A DNA stretch of 53,309 bases from Thermodesulfobacteriota bacterium (GCA_040757775.1 JBFLWQ010000024.1:1-53309); one strand, 5' to 3'. Shown: positions 7,883 through 16,377, counted from the first letter of the stretch. Translations and numbers: made by a program. The notes: a model not told the origin generated them from the letters alone.

Positions 7883-7931
7883 TTGACAAAATAATACCTG
7901 TATGGTAATCAGTAAAATGAATAATCATTCA
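7883..7931 (+). promoter_or_regulatory. metF1-hdr promoter with FadR-type operator
   Basis: TTGACA (7883-7888), 17 bases and TAATCA (7906-7911) make a candidate promoter. Directly downstream, AATGAATAATCATTCA at 7916-7931 differs by one base from the box at 24585-24600 before the FadR-like gene. It closely fits the Bacillus FadR consensus TGAATGAMTARTCATTCA as I remember it (mismatches only in the first two bases). The position over the start site implies repression. The remaining ~220-base leader to metF1 shows one small hairpin (7976-8001) and nothing else recognised. Confidence 0.6.
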
Positions 7932-8152
7932 GTGAAAAGGCCATCGAACTAAACATTAGAAAGCCCATAGGTTCCGAAGGGAGATCCTAAAGAATCCCTT
8001 CCGATAATAATCACTTCATCCCAAAACATGCCTGAATTAAAGGCTCAGATTCGTAGGCAAAAGGTGTTCTACTGCCGCGTAAAATCATCTGGTTCAGAAA
8101 GAGTTGGAATTAGCAGTGCATAATGCCTTAGAAAGGTAAATAAGGAGGAATA

Positions 8153-9028
8153 ATGCATTTTCAGGAACTCTTGGATTCTAAAAAATTCTTGGTAATATCA
8201 GAGTTACAACCACCAAAAGGTACCGATTTGACTGAATTTTATGATTATGCTGAGAAGATGAGGGGAAGGATCGATGCAGTTAACGTCCCTGACCTTCAAA
8301 GCGCGGTAATGAGGTTAGGTTCACTATCTGCTTCTTACCTGTTAAAAGAAAAAGGATTTACCCCGATCTGCAATATGACATGTCGTGACAGGAATCGGCT
8401 TGCCTTGCAATCTGACTTGCTCAATATCTCTGTCCTTGGTATTGAGAACATCGTAATCAGCATGGGAGAGGAGCCTTCTTTGGGTGACCACCCCGATGCT
8501 AAGCCTGTCTTCGATTTAACCCCTCTTAAATTAATTTCTGCCATAAGGGACTTACAGAAGGGCTATGATATGGCAAAGAGCGACCTGCATGGAACCCCAA
8601 AATTCTGTGTTGGCTCTACAGTCAATTCCAGTGCCCAGAGGGGAGCATTAGACCTTGAAATAAAAAAGATGGAAGAAGAGATAATGGCAGGGGTAGACTT
8701 TTTCCTTACAACATCTGTATTTGAATTGAATGCCTTCGAAAATTTCATTAAAAAAGTTGAAGGACTCAAGGTACCAATCATTGCAGGGATAATGATTCTC
8801 AAATCAGTTGGAATGGCCAGATTTATGAATAAACATGTAGAGGATGTCTTTGTGCCGGAGGTCTTAATTGAAAGACTGATGAAATCAGCAGATAAACCAA
8901 AAACCAGTGTGGAGATTGCCTCTGAATTGATCAATGGATTGAAACCCCTCTGTCAGGGGGTTCACCTGGTCCCATTCGGATGGGAAGACAAGGTGCCTGC
9001 AATTATAGAGAAGGCGGGGTTGTATTAG
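8153..9028 (+). CDS. metF: Methylenetetrahydrofolate reductase-like protein, first copy (MetF1)
   Basis: A 291-residue TIM-barrel protein of the MTHFR family. It has the general-acid Glu at residue 17 (SELQPPKG), TCRDRN at 76-81 and a C-terminal GWEDKVPAIIEKAGL. MTHFR uses FAD to interconvert 5,10-methylene- and 5-methyl-THF, the last step of the Wood-Ljungdahl methyl branch before the corrinoid protein. Where the second copy at 14808 has TGDH, this one has MGEEP, so the Asp expected to contact the flavin/folate (Asp120 of E. coli MetF) is Glu106. It may have a different substrate or a structural role. A strong AAGGAGGA precedes the ATG, and hdrC follows directly. Confidence 0.85.
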   Translation: MHFQELLDSKKFLVISELQPPKGTDLTEFYDYAEKMRGRIDAVNVPDLQSAVMRLGSLSASYLLKEKGFTPICNMTCRDRNRLALQSDLLNISVLGIENIVISMGEEPSLGDHPDAKPVFDLTPLKLISAIRDLQKGYDMAKSDLHGTPKFCVGSTVNSSAQRGALDLEIKKMEEEIMAGVDFFLTTSVFELNAFENFIKKVEGLKVPIIAGIMILKSVGMARFMNKHVEDVFVPEVLIERLMKSADKPKTSVEIASELINGLKPLCQGVHLVPFGWEDKVPAIIEKAGLY

Positions 9029-9586
9029 ATGAAAGATATGCTTGTAAAGACAGATCATCCTCTGGATGTCCTGATTTCCGAAATAGGCAAGACAGATGTG
9101 CTGGCATGCTATCAGTGTAAGAAATGCTCAGCCGGGTGCCCTGTAAGCCCTGATATGGACATTCTCCCCCATCAGGTCATAAGAATGATACAGTTTGACA
9201 TGAGGGAGAGGCTCCTCAACTCCAGGACAATATGGTTATGCGCCTCCTGTGAAACCTGTACCACCAGGTGTCCCAATGACGTGGATCTGGCAAAGGTTAT
9301 GGATGTGTTAAGGCAGATGGCAATCAATTCCGGTGAACCACTGGGCGACAGCCATGTTCCCTTTTTCCATTCCGCATTCCTTTCATCTATTCGCAAGAGA
9401 GGCAGAATATACGAATTGGAAATGATAGCTAAATACAAATTGAAAAACCGAGAATTCAAAAAGGACATAAAACTGGGGATTATGATGTTTCTAAAGGGGA
9501 AACTCAAACTATTGTCCCCTAAGATTAGAGGAAGGAAGGAAATCAGGGATATCTTTTCACAGGTAAAGAAGGGAGTGATCGGATGA
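9029..9586 (+). CDS. hdrC: Heterodisulfide reductase subunit C-like Fe-S protein
   Basis: A 185-residue protein with two CxxCxxCxxxCP motifs (CYQCKKCSAGCP and CASCETCTTRCP), binding two [4Fe-4S] clusters as in HdrC. In Hdr complexes, HdrC passes electrons between HdrA and HdrB. No membrane segment is present, so it is the soluble type. The start directly follows the metF1 stop and the stop overlaps the hdrB ATG, which implies tight translational coupling and one complex. Confidence 0.92.
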   Translation: MKDMLVKTDHPLDVLISEIGKTDVLACYQCKKCSAGCPVSPDMDILPHQVIRMIQFDMRERLLNSRTIWLCASCETCTTRCPNDVDLAKVMDVLRQMAINSGEPLGDSHVPFFHSAFLSSIRKRGRIYELEMIAKYKLKNREFKKDIKLGIMMFLKGKLKLLSPKIRGRKEIRDIFSQVKKGVIG

Positions 9587-10407
9587 AGCTCTCTTATTAT
9601 CCCGGTTGTTCACTCCATGGAACAGCGAAAGAGTACGATGAATCTACCCGCGCCGTGTTTTGTCAACTCGGTATTGAGCTTATTGAATTAGAGGACTGGA
9701 ATTGTTGCGGCGCATCATCTGCCCACTCTACTGATGAATTCTTGTCTAATGCCCTTCCTGAGAGGAACATCAAAATAGCTGCCAAAGCCGGTCTGGATCT
9801 TCTTGTTCCATGTGCTGCCTGTTATAGCAGGATGCTGACAGCAGGAAAAGAAAATCGTTCCTTTAAACCGGCTGTAAAGATCAGAAACCTTCCTGAGCTG
9901 TTAAGGGAAGAGGATAATTTTAACAGTATTAAAGAACAGGTTAAAAGGCCTCTCGAAGGCTTGAAGATAGCCTGTTATTATGGTTGTCTTTTGACTCGCC
10001 CACCAAAGATAACAGAGGTAAAGGACTATGAAAATCCACAAAGCATGGATGATCTGGTAGGCATTTTGGGTGGAGAAGCTGTTTTCTGGCCGTACAAAAC
10101 GGAGTGTTGTGGGGGAAGCCTGGCCATCACACATACTGATATAGTGAAAAGACTGACAGGGAAGATAATAGAGATGGCTATGGAGGCAGAAGCAGATTGT
10201 CTGGTTACGGCGTGTCCCATGTGTCATGCCAATCTGGATACCAGGCAGGATGAGATCAGCAGAGATGAAGGAAAGAAATACAACCTGCCTATATTTTATA
10301 TTACCGAGCTGATAGGACTTGCTATAGATGAGAAGAAATCGGGAAGATGGTGGAAAAGGCATTTTGTTAATCCCATGCCTCTTTTGCTTTCAAAGGGGTT
10401 AATATAA
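9583..10407 (+). CDS. hdrB: Heterodisulfide reductase subunit B-like protein
   Basis: A 274-residue protein with two CCG domains: PGCS...WNCCGASSAHS...PCAACYSRM and YYGCLLTRP...TECCGGSLAITH...CPMCH. These ligate the two non-cubane [4Fe-4S] clusters that reduce disulfides in methanogen HdrB. In acetogen-type MetF-Hdr clusters the true electron acceptor is unknown. Length is close to archaeal HdrB. The ATG overlaps the hdrC stop. A 64-base gap with short degenerate direct repeats separates it from hdrA. Confidence 0.92.
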   Translation: MKLSYYPGCSLHGTAKEYDESTRAVFCQLGIELIELEDWNCCGASSAHSTDEFLSNALPERNIKIAAKAGLDLLVPCAACYSRMLTAGKENRSFKPAVKIRNLPELLREEDNFNSIKEQVKRPLEGLKIACYYGCLLTRPPKITEVKDYENPQSMDDLVGILGGEAVFWPYKTECCGGSLAITHTDIVKRLTGKIIEMAMEAEADCLVTACPMCHANLDTRQDEISRDEGKKYNLPIFYITELIGLAIDEKKSGRWWKRHFVNPMPLLLSKGLI

Positions 10408-10471
10408 CGGTAAAAAGTGAACAGTAAACGGATAACGGATAAGGGTGAAAAGATAGTCTAAGGGAAAGATA

Positions 10472-13400
10472 ATGAATAAAGAGGACACAGAGAATTCAGC
10501 AGCCAACAAAAAGATAGGAGCCGTAATGGTTGTTGGGGGCGGAATTGCAGGAATACAGGCATCCCTTGACCTGGCAAATTCCGGTTACTATGTATACCTG
10601 GTGGAAAAATCCCCTTCAATCGGCGGGGTCATGCCTCAACTGGATAAAACATTTCCAACCAACGATTGCTCCATGTGTATCTTGTCTCCAAAGCTGGTGG
10701 AATGTGGAAGACATTTCAATATAGAGATACTTACCAATACACAGGTAGAGGAAGTGCTGGGAGAGGCAGGCAACATGGAGGTCTCTCTGATTCGAAGCCC
10801 CAGGTTTGTGGACGAAGACAAGTGTGTAGGATGTGGGGTCTGCGCTGAGAAGTGTCCGGTAAAAGTTAAGAATGACTTCAATGAGGGGTTGGGAGAGAGA
10901 AAAGCCATATATATTCAATACCCTCAGGCTATACCTCTGGTATATCAAATAGACAAGGACCATTGCCGTTACTTTATCAAAGGAAAATGCAGAATATGTG
11001 AGAAGCTCTGCAAAAATGAGGCAGTAAACTTCGAAGACACAGAAAAAAGGTTCACTCTCAAAGTAGGCTCCATAATACTGGCACCTGGATTTGAACTCTT
11101 TGATCCCCAGCTGAAAGGAGAATATGGGTACGGGGTGTACGATAATGTTGTAACGAGCAAACAGTTCGAAAGGATACTCAGCGCCTCTGGACCGTCCATG
11201 GGACACCTTGAGAGACCAGGAGACAAAAAAGAACCCAAAAAGATAGGCTTTATACAGTGTGTTGGTTCCAGAGACTTACAGGCGGGAAAGGGATACTGTT
11301 CGGGTGTGTGTTGCATGTATGCCATAAAGGAAGCGGTTGTAGCGAAAGAGCACTCAGGTGAAGTGGAACCGACCATATTCTTCATGGATATAAGGGCACA
11401 TGGAAAGGGGTTTGATGATTATTACAAAAGGGCACAGGAGGAATATGGAGTTAGATTCATACGGTGCATGGTATCCAAAATTGTAGAGATGCCCCGAACC
11501 AGGAACTTGAGAGTGACTTATATAAATGAGGAAGGCAAGCCTGTAGAAGAGGAATTTGATATGATGGTTCTTTCAGGTGGTCTTACGCCTTCAAAAGATG
11601 CCATGGAAATGGGGAAAAGATTAGGAGTCCACCTGAATCAGTACGGTTTTTGTGAAACCTCACAATTCTCGCCTCTGTCTACATCCAGAGCGGGGATTTT
11701 TGTAAGTGGTGTATTTCAGGGGCCCAAAGACATTCCGGAAACAGTGGCACAGGCAAGCGGCAGTGTAGCCTGTGCATCGGGTCTTCTTTCAGAAAGCCGC
11801 GGAAGCATGGTGAAAGGGAAAGAATATCCGTTGGAAACAGAAGTAAAAGATATCTTCCCGAGGATTGGTGTATTCGTCTGCCATTGCGGTATCAATATAG
11901 GAGGGGTTATAGATGTGCCACATGTAAAGGAATATGCAGGGTCTTTGAAGGATGTGGTATATGCTGAGGAGGGACTATATGTATGCTCACAAGATTTCCA
12001 GGAACTTATGAAGAATGCCATTTCTGATCACAATCTTAATAGAGTCGTTGTAGCATCATGTTCTCCCAGAACCCACGAACCTCTGTTTCAGGAGACACTA
12101 CGGGAGACAGGATTGAATAAGTACCTCTTTGAGATGGCGAATATCAGAGACCAATGCAGCTGGGTACATATGAGACAAAAAGAAGATGCCACAAAAAAGG
12201 CAAAAGCCCTGGTAAGGATGGCTGTGGAAAATGCAAGACTGATACAACCTTTAGATGAGCTGCCTCTGGAAATAAAAGATAAAGCTCTGGTGATTGGTGG
12301 TGGACTTTCAGGAATGACGGCTGCTCTGAGTCTGGCAGACCAGGGGTATGAGGTTTATCTGGTAGAAAAAGAGGCAAAACTAGGGGGAGTGCTGCATGAT
12401 GTCTATTACACCCTGGAGGGTGACGATGTTCAATCCCATCTCAGAGAGATTATAGAAAGGGTTGAAGCAAATCCCTCCATTCATATATTCAAGGATACCA
12501 TGGTTGTCGACTTTAGCGGATATAAAGGAAACTTTGAGACGGGCTTAATGGTTGGACCAGGTATGTTCTACAGAAAACTGGAGCATGGTATTGTTATTGT
12601 AGCTACAGGGGGAGAAGAGTATAAGCCAGTGGGGGAGTATATGTACGGAGAGGATGAACGGGTTATGACCCAGCTGGAACTGGAGAAAAGAATCGCAGAT
12701 GGTACCGCCGGGCTTTCAAACATCAGCTCCATAGTTATGATTCAATGTGTGGGTTCGAGAACAGAAGAAAGGCCATACTGCAGCAGGGTGTGTTGCTCTG
12801 AGGCTATCAAGAATAGTTTGAGAATGAAGGAACTGAACCCCAATATGAATATCTGTATCCTTTACAGGGATATAAGGTCTTATGGTTTGATGGAGGAGTA
12901 TTATACCCTTGCAAGAAAGAAAGGGGTAAAATTCATAAGGTATGATCTCGACTCAAAACCAGGAGTAACTGTTGAAGATGGGGCTCTGAAAGTAGATATA
13001 AAAGACCCTGCACTGGGAGAAGACCTGTCATTGTCACCTGACTTAATCGTTTTGAGCAGTGCCATCCTACCAAAAGAGAACGATGAATTAGCCACATTAC
13101 TAAAGGTCCCTCGAACACAGGAAGGCTTTTTTCTTGAAGCTCATATGAAGCTGAGGCCTGTAGATTTCGGGACCGATGGAATATATGTGTGTGGCCTGGC
13201 ACATTCACCCAAACTCATAAGTGAGTGTATATCCCAGGCATATGCTGCCTCTGCAAGGGCCAGTACTATCCTTTCCCAGGAAAGGATTCATGTAGGTGGC
13301 GTAGTTGCTACAGTAAACGGCGATTTATGCGCTGCATGCCTCACGTGTGTCAGGGTATGCCCGTATGACGTCCCTGTGATAAACGAGGAGGGATTTGCAG

Positions 13401-13534
13401 AGATTAATATGGCTAAATGTCAGGGGTGTGGGACTTGCGCATCTGAGTGTCCGGCGAAGGCTATAGAACTCCAACACTTCAGGGACGAACAGATACTGGC
13501 AAAATGTAACGCATTATTAGAAGAGGCTATCTGA
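10472..13534 (+). CDS. hdrA: Long HdrA-like flavoprotein with two FAD domains
   Basis: A 1020-residue protein. The first FAD-binding Rossmann motif (VVGGGIAGIQ) lies near residue 20. Cys66 and Cys69 sit in TNDCSMC, where some methanogens have selenocysteine. A ferredoxin motif uses C118, C121, C124 and C128, and another Cys-rich set follows near 165-180. A second FAD motif (VIGGGLSGMTAAL) lies near 606, and two [4Fe-4S] ferredoxin motifs sit at the C-terminus (CAACLTCVRVCP and CQGCGTCASECP). HdrA carries the FAD at which flavin-based electron bifurcation occurs in known Hdr complexes. Bifurcation here is only inferred. Its stop overlaps the mvhD ATG. Confidence 0.93.
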   Translation: MNKEDTENSAANKKIGAVMVVGGGIAGIQASLDLANSGYYVYLVEKSPSIGGVMPQLDKTFPTNDCSMCILSPKLVECGRHFNIEILTNTQVEEVLGEAGNMEVSLIRSPRFVDEDKCVGCGVCAEKCPVKVKNDFNEGLGERKAIYIQYPQAIPLVYQIDKDHCRYFIKGKCRICEKLCKNEAVNFEDTEKRFTLKVGSIILAPGFELFDPQLKGEYGYGVYDNVVTSKQFERILSASGPSMGHLERPGDKKEPKKIGFIQCVGSRDLQAGKGYCSGVCCMYAIKEAVVAKEHSGEVEPTIFFMDIRAHGKGFDDYYKRAQEEYGVRFIRCMVSKIVEMPRTRNLRVTYINEEGKPVEEEFDMMVLSGGLTPSKDAMEMGKRLGVHLNQYGFCETSQFSPLSTSRAGIFVSGVFQGPKDIPETVAQASGSVACASGLLSESRGSMVKGKEYPLETEVKDIFPRIGVFVCHCGINIGGVIDVPHVKEYAGSLKDVVYAEEGLYVCSQDFQELMKNAISDHNLNRVVVASCSPRTHEPLFQETLRETGLNKYLFEMANIRDQCSWVHMRQKEDATKKAKALVRMAVENARLIQPLDELPLEIKDKALVIGGGLSGMTAALSLADQGYEVYLVEKEAKLGGVLHDVYYTLEGDDVQSHLREIIERVEANPSIHIFKDTMVVDFSGYKGNFETGLMVGPGMFYRKLEHGIVIVATGGEEYKPVGEYMYGEDERVMTQLELEKRIADGTAGLSNISSIVMIQCVGSRTEERPYCSRVCCSEAIKNSLRMKELNPNMNICILYRDIRSYGLMEEYYTLARKKGVKFIRYDLDSKPGVTVEDGALKVDIKDPALGEDLSLSPDLIVLSSAILPKENDELATLLKVPRTQEGFFLEAHMKLRPVDFGTDGIYVCGLAHSPKLISECISQAYAASARASTILSQERIHVGGVVATVNGDLCAACLTCVRVCPYDVPVINEEGFAEINMAKCQGCGTCASECPAKAIELQHFRDEQILAKCNALLEEAI

Positions 13535-13962
13535 TGGAAGAGTTTGAACCCATTCTAGTTGCTTTTTGCTGCCATTATTGAGCCTACTCGGCAGCGGACC
13601 TGGCAGGTTCTATGAGATTGAACTATCCTCCAAATGTGAAGATAATAAAGGTTCCATGCACCGGCAAAGTGGATGTAATTCATCTCTTACAGGCATTTGA
13701 AAGAGGTGCAGACGGAGTGTATATAGCAGGTTGTTTAGAGGGGGACTGTCATTTCTTGCGGGGTAACCTCAGGGCAAGGAAGAGGGTGGAATATACAAAA
13801 AGGCTGTTGGATGAAATAGGCATAGGTGGAGAAAGGCTAGAGATGTACAACATGTCAGCAGCACAGGGGCCGCGTTTTGCAGAAGTCGCCAGAGAGATGA
13901 CAGAAAGGATAATGACACTTGGGCCAAATCCCATAAGAGCAAAAAAAGGAGACACGGGATAG
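13534..13962 (+). CDS. mvhD: MvhD-like [2Fe-2S] subunit, selenoprotein (in-frame UGA)
   Basis: Reading from the ATG at 13534, codon 16 is TGA (13579-13581). The frame on both sides is MvhD: AFCCHY-U-AYSAADLAG, then VPCTGKVD, AGCLEGDCHFLRGN and a normal C-terminus. Total 142 residues, the usual size. The Sec stands where the second Cys of the CNWCSYAGAD motif lies in Cys forms. Sec-containing MvhD/VhuD is known in methanogens and some anaerobic bacteria. MvhD links a donor such as a hydrogenase or formate dehydrogenase to HdrA. A gene caller that treats UGA only as stop would start at 13612 and lose the N-terminal motif. Confidence 0.9.
13596..13610 (+). promoter_or_regulatory. Candidate bacterial SECIS hairpin of mvhD
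   Basis: GGACCT-GGC-AGGTTC folds into a six-pair stem (one G-U) whose loop centres about 21 bases after the UGA, the range expected for bacterial SECIS elements bound by SelB. The loop is short but keeps the GG. Weaker than the fdhA element, but in the right place. Confidence 0.55.
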
Positions 13963-13983
13963 CGATAAAAACAGAGAGTAATT

Positions 13984-14119
13984 ATAGTGAATGTCTTTCA
14001 TAAATTGTCATATCCCAACGCGTCATTGCGAGCGTTAGCGAAGCAATCTTGAGAGATTGCCATGTTGTTCGCCTCCGGCTAACTCCTCGCAATGACTACT
14101 TTCTTTTGATGTTCACTAT
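13984..14119. repeat. MITE-like inverted repeat inside the Hdr cluster
   Basis: Terminal ATAGTGAA (13984-13991) and TTCACTAT (14112-14119) flank an inner inverted pair GTCATTGCGAG / CTCGCAATGAC. The inner unit is a familiar dispersed palindrome. It fills most of the 180-base gap between mvhD and metV and carries no ORF. Confidence 0.65.
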
Positions 14120-14142
14120 GGCAATACTGAGGGGGGGAAGGA

Positions 14143-14811
14143 ATGATTGTAGCAGAGAGAAAACCACTGGAACAGATCTTTTCAATGATTGAAAGATATA
14201 AAAGGATATTGATTGTTGGCTGTGGGGAGTGTGTTACCGTTTGTTCTGCTGGAGGAAAAAAGGAAGTGGAGATACTGGCTTCTGCCCTTAATATGGTAAG
14301 GAGTAAGGAAGGTATACCTGCTGAAATAAGGCAGGAGACTTTGGAGCGGCAGTGTGATGGAGAATACCTGGAGCAGTTGAGGGGATTCATCGGTGAGTAT
14401 GAGGTGGTGATATCCATGGCCTGTGGGGCAGGAGTCCAATTCATGGCGGAGAAATACAAAAATAGCCTTGTATTACCTGCCCTCAATACCAAATTTATTG
14501 GCGTTACAGAAGAACAGGGGGTTTGGTCTGAACGATGCCATGCCTGTGGTGATTGTAAACTCCATTTGACAGGAGGAATCTGTCCCATCGCCAGATGTTC
14601 CAAGAGTCTGCTCAATGGTCCTTGTGGTGGTTCAGCAAACGGAAAATGCGAAATCAGTCCCGAGGTGATCTGCGGCTGGCAGCTAATAATAGAAAGGTTG
14701 AGTGACCTGGGGCAATTAGAAAAGTATGAAGAGATAATACCTATAAACGATTGGTCCACCAACAGGGATGGGGGGCCTCGTAAGGCTGTAAGAGAGGATT
14801 TAAGACTATGA
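14143..14811 (+). CDS. metV: MetV-like zinc/Fe-S partner of methylene-THF reductase
   Basis: A 222-residue protein of the MTHFR C-terminal (MetV) family. An N-terminal part has GCGECVTVCSAGGKKE, and the C-terminal Cys-rich domain reads CHACGDCKLHLTGGICPIAR, then CSKSLLNGPCGGS and GKCE. In acetogens MetV pairs with MetF and is required for activity. The stop overlaps the ATG of the second metF, so the two are probably translated together and form the classical MetVF core. GGGGGGAAGG precedes the ATG. Confidence 0.88.
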   Translation: MIVAERKPLEQIFSMIERYKRILIVGCGECVTVCSAGGKKEVEILASALNMVRSKEGIPAEIRQETLERQCDGEYLEQLRGFIGEYEVVISMACGAGVQFMAEKYKNSLVLPALNTKFIGVTEEQGVWSERCHACGDCKLHLTGGICPIARCSKSLLNGPCGGSANGKCEISPEVICGWQLIIERLSDLGQLEKYEEIIPINDWSTNRDGGPRKAVREDLRL

Positions 14812-15737
14812 AATCCGAAAGCAAATTGGAACAGATCTTAACAAAGGGGGAATTTGCGGTTACCTCAGAATGTGGGCCGCCTAGAGGAGCCGATGCAGAG
14901 GTCATCAAGAAAAAGGGAGAGGTGTTAAAAGGGTTTGTTGATGGTGTGAATGTCACGGATAATCAGACATCAGTTGTCAGGATGTCCAGCATCTCTTCCT
15001 GTGTTATCCTGAAGGGGTTAGGGTTGAATCCAATCATGCAGATGGTAACCAGAGACAGAAACAGGATTGCTATTCAGAGCGATATCCTTGGTGCAGCAGC
15101 TCTTGGCATCAGTAACATACTCTGTTTGACAGGAGACCATCAAAAATTTGGTGACCATGCCTCTGCAAAAAACGTATTTGATATGGATTCTATACAACTT
15201 GTCCAGACGGTCAAATTGATGCGGGACGAGGGTAAATTCCTGGGGGGAGAGGAACTGAAAGGAAGTCCCAGGATGTTTATCGGAGCGGCAGAGAACCCCT
15301 TTGCGGACCCGTTTGAGATCAGGGTTCCCAGACTGGCAAAGAAAATAGCTGCTGGTGTAGATTTTATCCAGACTCAGTGTATCTATAATCTGGAGAAATT
15401 CGAAAAGTGGATGAAAATGGTGAGGGATAGAGGTTTGCATGAAAGGGTACATATCCTGGGGGGTGTTACCCCCTTCAAGTCGGTGGGAATGGCAAATTAT
15501 ATGAAAAAATCCGTACCGGGTATGGATGTTCCTGATGAATTAATAGAGAGGATGAAGGCAGCCCCAAAGGAGAAAAAGGCAGAGGAAGGCATTAATATAT
15601 GTATAGAGACTATTCAAAGGTTGCGAGAAATAGAGGGGATTCATGGTGTCCATGTCATGGCAATAGAGTGGGAAGAGATGGTACCGGAGATTGTTAAAAG
15701 GGCCGGGCTTTTCCCCAGACCACATATAGAAAGTTAA
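14808..15737 (+). CDS. metF: Methylenetetrahydrofolate reductase, second copy (MetF2)
   Basis: A 309-residue MTHFR TIM barrel with catalytic Glu21 (TSECGPPRG), TRDRN at 81-85 and the canonical LTGDH with Asp110. It reduces 5,10-methylene-THF to 5-methyl-THF or works in reverse. It is coupled to metV by a four-base overlap, so it is the more likely catalytic MetF of the cluster. It is the last gene of the metF1-hdrCBA-mvhD-metV-metF2 run. The gap to the next gene holds a palindromic element. Confidence 0.92.
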   Translation: MKSESKLEQILTKGEFAVTSECGPPRGADAEVIKKKGEVLKGFVDGVNVTDNQTSVVRMSSISSCVILKGLGLNPIMQMVTRDRNRIAIQSDILGAAALGISNILCLTGDHQKFGDHASAKNVFDMDSIQLVQTVKLMRDEGKFLGGEELKGSPRMFIGAAENPFADPFEIRVPRLAKKIAAGVDFIQTQCIYNLEKFEKWMKMVRDRGLHERVHILGGVTPFKSVGMANYMKKSVPGMDVPDELIERMKAAPKEKKAEEGINICIETIQRLREIEGIHGVHVMAIEWEEMVPEIVKRAGLFPRPHIES

Positions 15738-15800
15738 AGGTAAATGGTGAGATGTGAAAAGAATTGTTTCCACTTACAGTTGGACGCTTATTTAAATAAG

Positions 15801-15916
15801 GTAACTATTCAGCCTTTATCTGTATTTTAGACAGCCGAGACGGCTGTCCTACGTCGTAAGTGGTTATACAACACAGTAGGACAGGCGTCTCGCCTGTCAT
15901 GGATGAATAGAGTTAC
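15801..15916. repeat. Inverted-repeat element with two covarying hairpins
   Basis: GACAGCCGAGACGGCTGTC (15830-15848) and GACAGGCGTCTCGCCTGTC (15880-15898) are each hairpins. As reverse complements of one another they differ only by a C/G exchange on both sides of the stem, so pairing is kept. Outer arms CCTAC/GTAGG and GTAACT...ATTCA / GAATAG-AGTTAC extend the symmetry to about 116 bases. Confidence 0.65.
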
Positions 15917-15941
15917 TAACTAGGAAAGGAGGTAAAATAAG

Positions 15942-16334
15942 ATGGGAAAAATGCCCAAGATTTTAGTTGTTGATGATGATCCTGATCTTGTGGAGTCGGT
16001 TAAAATTATGCTGGAGAATAGGAATTATGAGGTAATTGCTGCCTATGATGGAATCGAAGGATTACAGAAGACGAAGGAAGAGTCGCCTGATTTGATTATA
16101 CTGGATGTAATGATGCCAAATAAAGATGGGTATGCTATGTGTGCTGAGCTAAAGGGTGACCCTAAATACAATAGTATACCAATAATTCTTCTAACAGCTG
16201 TCGTTTCTCATATACCTACTACAACTTATACCCAAAGGATGGGTATGGAAATAGAGGCAGATGACTATATTGATAAGCCTGTGGAGCCTTCTGAATTGGT
16301 GAGACGGGTTGATGTCCTGTTACAAAAAGGGTGA
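15942..16334 (+). CDS. Single-domain CheY-like response regulator
   Basis: A 130-residue receiver domain alone: acidic pocket VDDDPD near residues 10-15, phospho-acceptor Asp in LDVMMPNKDGY, LLTA and Lys in DYIDKPVEPSEL. A short insertion (VVSHIPTTTYTQRMGMEIE) sits between the conserved Thr and Lys regions. There is no output domain, so it should act by protein-protein contact or in a phosphorelay. A strong AAAGGAGG precedes the ATG. It lies directly before a REC-PAS-histidine kinase gene, the natural partner. Confidence 0.9.
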   Translation: MGKMPKILVVDDDPDLVESVKIMLENRNYEVIAAYDGIEGLQKTKEESPDLIILDVMMPNKDGYAMCAELKGDPKYNSIPIILLTAVVSHIPTTTYTQRMGMEIEADDYIDKPVEPSELVRRVDVLLQKG

Positions 16335-16349
16335 AAGAGTTTAATGGTT

Positions 16350-16377
16350 TGGTGTTCACGGTTAACGGTGAACACCA
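16350..16377. repeat. Near-perfect palindrome between the two signalling genes
   Basis: GGTGTTCAC and GTGAACACC arms flank a central GTTAAC; 28 bases with one mismatched symmetric pair. It could fold in the mRNA between the response regulator and the kinase gene or act as a DNA site. No T-run follows it, so it is not a clear terminator. Confidence 0.5.

Noticed and set aside
7932-8152. Riboswitch (SAM, THF or similar) in the metF1 leader
   Set aside because: Only one small hairpin is visible and no known aptamer core could be matched.
13612-13962. A separate 116-residue ORF as the MvhD start
   Set aside because: It lacks the N-terminal Cys/Sec motif of the family; the frame continues upstream through a UGA to an ATG overlapping the hdrA stop.
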